From Thioalkalivibrio sp. K90mix (lineage in GTDB: Bacteria; Pseudomonadota; Gammaproteobacteria; Ectothiorhodospirales; Ectothiorhodospiraceae), in contig NC_013930.1 in assembly GCF_000025545.1 (NCBI RefSeq), forward strand, positions 1-64,000: DNA of 64,000 nucleotides. The letters run 5' to 3'. Below the pieces are notes generated by a model. The model was given only the letters and a program-made list of their open reading frames with translations, did no database searches and was not told the DNA's origin. The position numbers and the translations under genes were made by a program. Shown one piece after another: positions 58,214 to 64,000 of the stretch (its first letter is position 1; every line of letters begins with the position of its first letter).

Positions 58214-60172
58214 TTACTTGCCCCCTTCCATTTGGGCGGCCCAGGCCGCTTCATCCAGAATCCGAACCTGCTCCTTGCCCGCTTTTTCGTTGATGGCTTC
58301 GGCCTTCTTGCGCTTTGAGCCCGCTTTTTCACCACATACCAGGATCGTCGTCTTGGAGTTCACGCCGGATTGGATCGTCGCGCCTAGTCCGCGCGCCTGC
58401 TCCTCCAGCTCGCCCCGGCTCCCGAGGGTCAGGGTGCCGGTGAACACGATGGACTGCCCCGCCAGCGGGCCTTCGGCCGCGGCGCCCTCGCCCGCCAGCG
58501 GCGTGCGCTCCAGATTGAAGCCCAGACGAATCATGGCCTCGATGCGCTCGCGCTGCTCCTGCAACTGTTCGGCGATCGATGCGGAGGTGATGGGGCCAAA
58601 CCCCTCCACCGCCGCGATGTCCTCGGCCGTCAGGTTCGTGATCGACTCCAGCGGGTAGACCGCCAGCAGCTTGCGCGAGTCGCCGCGCCCGAGGTGACGC
58701 AGACCCAGTGCGGCCAGGAATCGCCAGTCCGGCACAGCCTCTCGGAGGCATCGCGCCAGTTCCCGCACGAGGTTGGAGGCCTGACCGGGGCCGAACCCCA
58801 TGCTCACAAAGGCCACAGCGTTCAGATCGAACAAACCGCGCAGATCCGTATGCCCGTTCTCGACCAAGACCTCAACGGTCTTCGGCCCGAACAGATCGGC
58901 ATTGCCCATGACGTGAAAGAAGTGGCGTAGCCGCGCTTCGGCCTGGGCCAGGCAGCCCACGGTATTCGGGCATACCGCGTACTCGCCCTCGACCTCAGCC
59001 TCGTGTCCGCAGGACGGGCAATGGGTCACGGTCATCGGTTCAGACGCCGGTTCCAGAACCCGCTCCAGCTTCGGGATCACGTCGCCCGCGCGACTGATCT
59101 CGATTTCGGCCCCGACCCCGAGCCCCTGCTGGGCCAGATTAGCCGCAGTGTGGGCGGTCACGTTCGAGATGCGCGCCCCGGTCAGAAGCACAGGATCGAA
59201 CTCAAGCACCGGGGTAATGCGCCCAGTGCGCCCGGTCTGGATGCGAATGTCGCGCACACGGACATGAGCGACCTCGCCCTTGGTCTTGAGCGCGACTCGC
59301 CATCGATGATGGTGGGATGTGGAGCCCATGTGGGCTTTCACCGTCTCATCCGTGACCTCCAGCACAACCCCGTCCGTGCGGTACGGCACGGCCTGACGCA
59401 GCGCCTCCATGCGTTCCTGCCAGCTTGCCATCACGACGGCGGCCGACGCCTGCCACGCGGGAAGCTGGCGATAGGGGAAGAAGATGATGGCTTGAGCATC
59501 CGCCGCCTTCTGATGATGCGGCTTGACCGTATCGGCCCCGACAAACCCCGCGACGAAATTGCGCGGATGCGGCATGCCGAAGGCCACCCGAATCTCGTCC
59601 TGAAAGAACATCTCCTCCAGCACCAGCTCGCCCGGGCCCGGCTCCATCGAGCCATCCGGCGTGCGCAGACCGCGCTCAAAGGCGTGGGAGATGTCGGCTC
59701 CGGCAAAACCGTTGCCGCGTGTGACCAGGCGGCCATCCGGGCGCTGCATTCCGGCAATGCCATCCAGCTTCGGGGTCATCCGAAACGTCAGGGTTTCGGA
59801 GCGGATGCCCAGCGCCTCGGCAGCGACCTCGACCCGCCCAAGGAAGCGGCGAAGCTCGTCCTCGGTGTAGGCCTTGTCGGTCGAGAGCATCGGGGTGTCA
59901 TGCTTGACCGTATCACCCTCGAAGGCTTCCCCCTCAGGTTCCACCGCCTTGAGGAACGGATGCTCCGGGTCTTTCTCCGACAGGGTGGCGATGAACAGGT
60001 GATCGTAGACCGCATCCGGCACCAGGGGCTGCCCGGCGCGGTAGGAGGCGTTCAGGCGCTCACAGGCGGTCGCCAGTTCATCCACAGTGCAGTCGCGGGG
60101 GTGCTTGAAGCCTGTGGGCAGCTCCACGGTGTCATCCATGACGGTGCTCTCCAGTGCCAGTTCGTGATTCAT
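58214..60172 (-). CDS. ligA: NAD+-dependent DNA ligase
   Basis: The 652-residue protein has the LigA order: P-M-L-S-T-D-K-A-Y (counterpart of S-L-D-N-A-F), the adenylation motif K-L-D-G (about 135-138), an OB region with G-R-T-G-R-I-T-P-V, a four-Cys zinc finger (C-P-S-C-G...C-P-N-T-V-G-C), helix-hairpin-helix repeats and a C-terminal BRCT domain (I-V-F-T-G-T-L). The middle of the nucleotidyltransferase domain is diverged from chromosomal enzymes. ATG 60172 has GGAG at good spacing. It seals nicks in DNA. Confidence 0.88.
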   Translation of the reverse strand: MNHELALESTVMDDTVELPTGFKHPRDCTVDELATACERLNASYRAGQPLVPDAVYDHLFIATLSEKDPEHPFLKAVEPEGEAFEGDTVKHDTPMLSTDKAYTEDELRRFLGRVEVAAEALGIRSETLTFRMTPKLDGIAGMQRPDGRLVTRGNGFAGADISHAFERGLRTPDGSMEPGPGELVLEEMFFQDEIRVAFGMPHPRNFVAGFVGADTVKPHHQKAADAQAIIFFPYRQLPAWQASAAVVMASWQERMEALRQAVPYRTDGVVLEVTDETVKAHMGSTSHHHRWRVALKTKGEVAHVRVRDIRIQTGRTGRITPVLEFDPVLLTGARISNVTAHTAANLAQQGLGVGAEIEISRAGDVIPKLERVLEPASEPMTVTHCPSCGHEAEVEGEYAVCPNTVGCLAQAEARLRHFFHVMGNADLFGPKTVEVLVENGHTDLRGLFDLNAVAFVSMGFGPGQASNLVRELARCLREAVPDWRFLAALGLRHLGRGDSRKLLAVYPLESITNLTAEDIAAVEGFGPITSASIAEQLQEQRERIEAMIRLGFNLERTPLAGEGAAAEGPLAGQSIVFTGTLTLGSRGELEEQARGLGATIQSGVNSKTTILVCGEKAGSKRKKAEAINEKAGKEQVRILDEAAWAAQMEGGK

Positions 60173-60228
60173 GGTCGATCTCCACCGGCTTCGGGCCGGA
60201 CATCCGCCGCCCGCGGCGGTCAACCGGA

Positions 60229-60438
60229 TCAGTCGTCATCCCGGTAGTAGTACAGGTACTCGTCCTCGTTCTTGTCCGTTTCGTCGAAAAGCGGAGCGCT
60301 CCGGTCATCGCGGGTGATGCTCCTAGCGCTGATGGAACCCTTTCGAACGAAATGCTTGAGCACCATGCCGCCGACCACCAGAAAGACCAGCAGGCCGATA
60401 AAGCCAACCAAAATCCAGGTTAATTCAGGGGAGAGCAT
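60229..60438 (-). CDS. single-pass membrane protein, 69 residues
   Basis: One hydrophobic helix at residues 8-28, then a cytoplasmic, basic then acidic tail ending D-E-Y-L-Y-Y-Y-R-D-D-D. Operon partner of ligA. Family not recognised. Confidence 0.65.
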   Translation of the reverse strand: MLSPELTWILVGFIGLLVFLVVGGMVLKHFVRKGSISARSITRDDRSAPLFDETDKNEDEYLYYYRDDD

Positions 60439-60440
60439 AT

Positions 60441-60716
60441 TCAGCGACCCTCAAGGGTTTCCTGAGCCCGCAGTTCGGACTCGACCCGATCCCGCGCGCC
60501 GCGCAGCCAGGGTTCATTGGGATCGAGCCCCAACCGGCGTCGTCCAATCGGGGTGTCGAGGTGGCCCATCACGTTTTGCAGGGCCTCCAGCAGCGCCCGG
60601 TGCCGATCTTCGTGGATGTACGCCGCATCCGTGTCGTGGATCCGGTCCACGCACCACGTCACCTCCGGGCACGCCTCCGGGTCGCCTTGCAGGTAAATCG
60701 TCTGGGGCATGGTCAT
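60441..60716 (-). CDS. hypothetical 91-residue acidic protein
   Basis: Start at 60716 with AAGGAGG 5 bases upstream. Acidic helical protein with two Cys (P-E-A-C-P-E-V-T-W-C). First gene of the minus-strand operon running to 57787. Family not recognised. Confidence 0.6.
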   Translation of the reverse strand: MTMPQTIYLQGDPEACPEVTWCVDRIHDTDAAYIHEDRHRALLEALQNVMGHLDTPIGRRRLGLDPNEPWLRGARDRVESELRAQETLEGR

Positions 60717-60797
60717 GCCGTCCTCCTTGGTCGCATCCTTACGCATCCTCCCATCGTTCGTTGAAAACCATGGCCGGTTCCGAATGAATGGATGACC

Positions 60798-60825
60798 AGT
60801 CTATCGAGGTGCACCCGCTTGTCGA
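60798..60825 (-). promoter_or_regulatory. TCGACA-family promoter, minus strand, for the ligA operon
   Basis: Reading leftwards TCGACA (60825-60820), 16 bases, TAGACT (60803-60798), the same -10 as at 29920. Confidence 0.6.
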
Positions 60826-60899
60826 TTTCTTTCAGCAAAGATCCGCGTGAACCTTCGCCCACTCGGGCGGGGAGGTAAGCGGGGGCCGCGCAAGCGGCC

Positions 60900-60975
60900 C
60901 TATTCGGGTGTCTTCTGCCCCTGCACATAAGCCTTGAGCGTCTCGATGGTGGCTCCGCCTGTCACACACAGCACG
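60900..60975 (-). pseudogene. tnpA (IS200-type Y1 transposase) 3' remnant
   Basis: Reads V-L-C-V-T-G-G-A-T-I-E-T-L-K-A-Y-V-Q-G-Q-K-T-P-E and a stop codon, the C-terminal helix of IS200/IS605 TnpA. The catalytic Tyr and HUH are gone. Confidence 0.75.
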
Positions 60976-61100
60976 ACCGGGACATCAATGCGGCACTGAA
61001 CATCAAGCACCAGGGCTTGATCCATTTGAAGGCGGAAGGGCTGTCCGTCTCTGCCCATGGAGGCTCGCGTAAATCCGGCATGTCGCCGGTTGCTGCCTAA
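60972..61100 (+). pseudogene. tnpB 3' remnant
   Basis: Reads H-D-R-D-I-N-A-A-L-N-I-K-H-Q-G-L and continues to a stop codon at 61098-61100. D-R-D-I-N-A-A is the last RuvC motif of TnpB. It differs from the tnpB at 54589, so it came from another element. Confidence 0.8.
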
Positions 61101-61134
61101 GAAGTGGGAAGCCTCGCCCGTGGCGCGTCAGCGC

Positions 61135-63435
61135 TTAGGGCGGGGAGCAGTCACTATCTCGGGGTCCGTCCGACACCCGGTACGACTCCAGAAGCAAGCG
61201 AACGGGGGTATAGAGCGGCTCGATGACGGCGCGCGGGTCCAGTACCCACAAGTGCCGATCCGTATCCTGTTCTGAACGGACCATGCGCCCGATCCCCTGC
61301 GCGGTCTGCCAGTAGGTCTCGGCCGCCTTGGACTCGAAGTTCGCCCGCCCCCGGTTGCGCGCCGCCTGGGAAATGGAGCGGTTGAGCCCCACCGGCAAAC
61401 GGGCGATGACCAGATCCGACACCTGACTCAAACCCTCCGACGTCAGGTTGATCCCGGTCCATGCGGCACCGGTGGCGAGCCACACCGGACGCTCCCCGTT
61501 TCGGCTCGACGCGACGAAGGCCTCGCGAAGGGCGGACAGCCGCGCGCCGGGGCCCTGGGCGATCAGACGCTCGCCCAGCGTATCGGCCAGACGTTCGGAC
61601 AGGCCCTCGATGTCCCGGTAGGCCGTCAGCAGGACCAATGTCCCCTGCTCCGCCCCCTCCGTGATCCGCGCAAGATCCCGTGCCGTATCGTCCAGCCATT
61701 GCTGAACCAGTGCGGCGTAGATTGCCGGGTCAGTTTCCGACGTGCTGGGCGGTCGACGCTCGGGGTTGCGCTCGATATGGGCGATCACATTGCCCCGCAC
61801 CCAGTCCGGGCGTACGGGCTTGAGGGTACGCAGACGCTCGCGCGGGAGCGCCAAAACCTGAGTGAGATGACGCGCCGAATACCAGCCCTGCGTATCCGAT
61901 ACGTCGGCTCGCCGCGAATCCCGTGTCGGGACATAAAGCGTGGCCGACATCAGCACCGCCGCGTCGACCTGCGACCACATGCGCTCGAACAGGCGCCGCA
62001 GCCCCTGACCACCCACCGCCAGCGACAGGTAGCCGCGCACCGGTGATGAGGACAGTTGCAGCAGGGCCCGTTCGCGCTGGGACGCCCGGAGAATCGAGCG
62101 TGTCCGCTTCAGCAGCGCGAGAAGGCCGGGATCGGCCGTGTGCTGGCGGGCCCTTTCCGCGCGCCCGATGAGGGCGTCAACGGCCTGGTGCAGCCGACCC
62201 GCCTGAACCTGAACCGCCGCATAGCGATCATCGCCCGGAAACAGCAGGATCTCCCCGCCCCGCTCGGGGAACCGGTTGTGCAAATCCTTCAGGACCTCTT
62301 CGACCGCCTCGAGGTCCCGCTTACCCGTCTTCAGCAACAACGCCGCGGGCAGTGAGCGCAAAAGGCGCGGGAGCTGATCCAGCGAGGCCGTCGGGGACAG
62401 GACGGCGTTGGCGTTTTCCTCGAACTGGTGGGCCTCGTCAAGCACAAGGACCTCGTGAGGCGGCAACAGGTAGCGCTCGAGGCCGATCATTCGGGCGTGG
62501 AGCGCGTACATCGCGTGCGTGCAGAACACGATCGGCGCATCCCCTTCCAGATCCCGTGCCGCCATTGCCGCCCGAATCCCCGGATCGGTTTCGCTTTCTG
62601 CGTCGCCTCCGATCTCCTCCGCCGACAGCTCCAATTCCTCCACCCCGTACCCATCCGGCAGCAGCGTGGCGAGATCATCGGTCAGGTGGGAGACCGGTTG
62701 TCCTTCAACCGACGCGAAGGCTGCGGTCGAGTCGGTTCGCCCCGCCGGCGCACCTGCATCCAGCCATTGCAGCAGGGCTGAACCCGAGGCCTGGGTCTCC
62801 GGGTCGGAACCCGACTGCATCAAGGAGGCGAGCTGGCGGGCGCGGCCGGCATGGAAGAATTGTGCCGCGCCGAGAAAGAACTGCATGGGTCGATTCAGCC
62901 CTGGGCAGGATCCGAACTCCCGCGCCAGTGCCGCCAGCACGCCCAGCGTGGGCCCGCACACCACCACCCGCTCGCGCCCGGCGGCCAGGGCATCCTCCAC
63001 CGCTTGTGCCACCGCGCGGCCCTTGCCGGTACCGGTGGCTGCCTCCGCCAGCAAGATCGCATTGGCCGCCAACCCCTCGGCCAGCGGAGCATAGAAACGT
63101 CCCTGCTCCGGGCGCATCCAGTCCGGGCCTTCCGCCCTCCGATCCGCGGCCTCTGTTCGCTTCGAACGTGGTTCCCCACCCGGCTGATTCAGGTGGCCGT
63201 GCAGGAGTTCGCTCAGTACCTCGGACCACGGCTCATCCCCCTGGCGCAGACCGGACAGCACGGCGAGATCCCGTGCCCCGAGATTGATGGAAATCGAGTC
63301 AAGGCCCACAGCCGGCAACCGCCGGCGGCGGGCGGTATGCGCCGCGGCGTGAAGGCGCTCCCGAAAGAAGCGGCTCTGCCCGGTGGCGGGGATGTCGGTG
63401 AGGCGTTCGGGGCTGTACTTGAGTCGAATCTGCAT
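61135..63435 (-). CDS. DinG-family helicase, probable type IV-A CRISPR CasDinG (Csf4)
   Basis: The 766-residue XPD/DinG-like helicase has Walker A A-T-G-T-G-K-G (133-139), L-V-L-D-E-A-H, L-M-S-A-T-L, T-G-A-A-W-T-G-I-N and Q-G-I-G-R-M-V-R-S. The four iron-sulfur cysteines of ordinary DinG are missing between motifs I and II, as reported for CRISPR-associated DinG. It is divergent from a Cas6-like gene. The last codons (S-D-C-S-P-P and stop) are read from the right end of the deleted IS605 element, so the native C-terminus may be altered. Start ATG 63435 follows AGGATGCAAGG. Confidence 0.75.
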   Translation of the reverse strand: MQIRLKYSPERLTDIPATGQSRFFRERLHAAAHTARRRRLPAVGLDSISINLGARDLAVLSGLRQGDEPWSEVLSELLHGHLNQPGGEPRSKRTEAADRRAEGPDWMRPEQGRFYAPLAEGLAANAILLAEAATGTGKGRAVAQAVEDALAAGRERVVVCGPTLGVLAALAREFGSCPGLNRPMQFFLGAAQFFHAGRARQLASLMQSGSDPETQASGSALLQWLDAGAPAGRTDSTAAFASVEGQPVSHLTDDLATLLPDGYGVEELELSAEEIGGDAESETDPGIRAAMAARDLEGDAPIVFCTHAMYALHARMIGLERYLLPPHEVLVLDEAHQFEENANAVLSPTASLDQLPRLLRSLPAALLLKTGKRDLEAVEEVLKDLHNRFPERGGEILLFPGDDRYAAVQVQAGRLHQAVDALIGRAERARQHTADPGLLALLKRTRSILRASQRERALLQLSSSPVRGYLSLAVGGQGLRRLFERMWSQVDAAVLMSATLYVPTRDSRRADVSDTQGWYSARHLTQVLALPRERLRTLKPVRPDWVRGNVIAHIERNPERRPPSTSETDPAIYAALVQQWLDDTARDLARITEGAEQGTLVLLTAYRDIEGLSERLADTLGERLIAQGPGARLSALREAFVASSRNGERPVWLATGAAWTGINLTSEGLSQVSDLVIARLPVGLNRSISQAARNRGRANFESKAAETYWQTAQGIGRMVRSEQDTDRHLWVLDPRAVIEPLYTPVRLLLESYRVSDGPRDSDCSPP

Positions 63436-63443
63436 CCTTGCAT

Positions 63444-63483
63444 CCTGTATAAACCAAACCATGTTTACTTTACAGCATACAGG
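63444..63483. promoter_or_regulatory. inverted repeat between divergent dinG and csf5-like genes
   Basis: CCTGTAT (63444-63450) and ATACAGG (63477-63483) are perfect inverted repeats 26 bases apart, enclosing AAACCAAACCATGTTTAC. The A/T-rich region also must hold both promoters. An operator is inferred. Confidence 0.45.
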
Positions 63484-63525
63484 CTCTGGACTACGGTAGG
63501 AAACGCTGACAACAAGGAGGTTCCA

Positions 63526-64000
63526 ATGTACTTCGCACACACCGTGCTCTGGCCGGGCAAACCGCCCGCCGCCTATCGCCGGATCCTCGCCTCACTCGTA
63601 CCCGATGAAGGCGAATTCCAGATCCCGCCGGAGATCTTCCACTACGGCCCCGATGGCAAGCCGCTTCAGGGGCTCTCGCCATTTCGGTTTTCGTCGAAAT
63701 CCGGTGACGGCGACCAGACCCAACTGGTGCTCTCAGCCATCGGGCCGCAGGCGGTTGCAATGCTGCGCCGCGAGACCTGGAAGATCACTCACCTGCTCAG
63801 TGAATCGAAGGGGCACCCGCTGGCGGATCGCACCCACACGGGCTACTGCGAACTGCGCGTCGCTCCGCGACCGGAGACATTTTTGGTAAACCACATGATC
63901 GCCGAGCGCCACCAGCGCGAGCGCGGCGCGTCGTCGGACCCCGAGGTAATTCGACGCAAGATCCTAGCGGGACTCGAAGCGCAATGCGCCCTGCTCGGCC
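63526..64000 (+). CDS. Cas6-like protein, possible Csf5 of type IV-A CRISPR-Cas (partial)
   Basis: The frame is open to the window edge (158 codons seen). Features of Cas6-like ferredoxin folds: an N-terminal hydrophobic strand (YFAHTVLWPG), H-Y-G-P-D-G-K-P-L-Q-G-L-S-P-F-R-F, and L-V-L-S-A-I-G-P-Q-A-V-A-M-L. In type IV-A loci the crRNA endonuclease gene neighbours dinG. AAGGAGG precedes the ATG. The assignment rests on these motifs and the context; no CRISPR array or csf1-3 lies in the window. Confidence 0.5.
   Translation, partial: MYFAHTVLWPGKPPAAYRRILASLVPDEGEFQIPPEIFHYGPDGKPLQGLSPFRFSSKSGDGDQTQLVLSAIGPQAVAMLRRETWKITHLLSESKGHPLADRTHTGYCELRVAPRPETFLVNHMIAERHQRERGASSDPEVIRRKILAGLEAQCALLG

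Larger units (their letters stand above)
60870..61155. mobile_element. internally deleted IS605-type element (both ends, no complete gene)
   Basis: Left: hairpin GGGCCGCGCAAGCGGCCC (about 60884-60901), then the last 24 codons of a TnpA (Y1 transposase) on the minus strand. Right: the last 42 codons of a TnpB on the plus strand, then a right end with TTAGGGCGGGGAGCAGTCAC. The 5' halves of both divergent genes are deleted and the tails are fused near 60972. It may be mobilised in trans. Confidence 0.75.

Noticed and set aside
1-64000. tRNA or rRNA genes and phage structural genes
   Set aside because: None could be recognised by reading either strand; a dedicated tRNA search could not be run.

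Overview
The window is GC-rich, densely packed bacterial DNA with no rRNA, tRNA, phage structural genes or core operons visible. Most genes are short, unrecognised and translationally coupled (ATGA, GTGA or TGATG overlaps). Against this background stand a class II ribonucleotide reductase split NrdJa/NrdJb-style as in pseudomonads, a DinG-family helicase without iron-sulfur cysteines divergent from a Cas6-like gene (the look of a type IV-A CRISPR-Cas locus, a system found mainly on plasmids), an IS200/IS605-type element with TnpB, and proteins of cyclic-di-GMP signalling. I infer a large plasmid, or less likely a phage-plasmid, of a gammaproteobacterium. The host species cannot be read from the sequence.

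Region 1 (1-8.1 kb): a membrane protein, an SSB-like protein, a glycine-zipper lipoprotein, nrdJa interrupted by a 293-nt group I intron in the codon of the catalytic cysteine, nrdJb, then a run of small genes including a MESH1-like HD hydrolase. Hairpins plus an AGGAGAAACACC-type ribosome binding site precede most of them.

Region 2 (8.1-40.9 kb): about fifty small genes in many short transcription units. More than twenty units start with the same promoter (TCGACA, 16-nt spacer, TACGCT-like), often followed by a small hairpin touching the Shine-Dalgarno sequence. Part of the 9-14 kb gene order is duplicated at 18.4-20 kb. Five secreted proteins share a short motif (R-[VI]-[VI]-L/I) right after the signal peptide but carry different scaffolds: propeller-like repeats, BspA-like repeats, a 5 x 248-residue leucine-rich repeat array, a DUF1566-like domain and a Cys-rich domain. 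A uracil-DNA glycosylase, an HD-GYP protein lacking its HD pair, a DUF4031 protein and a secreted EEP nuclease with a helix-hairpin-helix tail also lie here.

Region 3 (41-50 kb): larger unrecognised genes with hairpin leaders, a cupin-like protein and a dNMP kinase. A structured leader of about 105 nt recurs in front of three genes here and of the gene at 5595; its stems show compensatory changes. I consider this the best candidate for an undescribed element.

Region 4 (50-64 kb): mostly minus strand, with PhoH-PIN, a PAS-GGDEF-EAL protein, an IS605-type tnpB element, an inverted copy of a 291-bp transcription unit also present at 39.4 kb, an NAD-dependent DNA ligase operon, a deletion derivative of an IS605 element whose right end overlaps the 3' end of dinG, and the putative type IV-A pair at the edge.

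Together the recognisable enzymes (NrdJ, dNMP kinase, SSB, ligase, UDG, PhoH) form a phage-like DNA precursor and replication/repair set. The repeated promoters and leaders suggest that many small genes are controlled as a few regulons.
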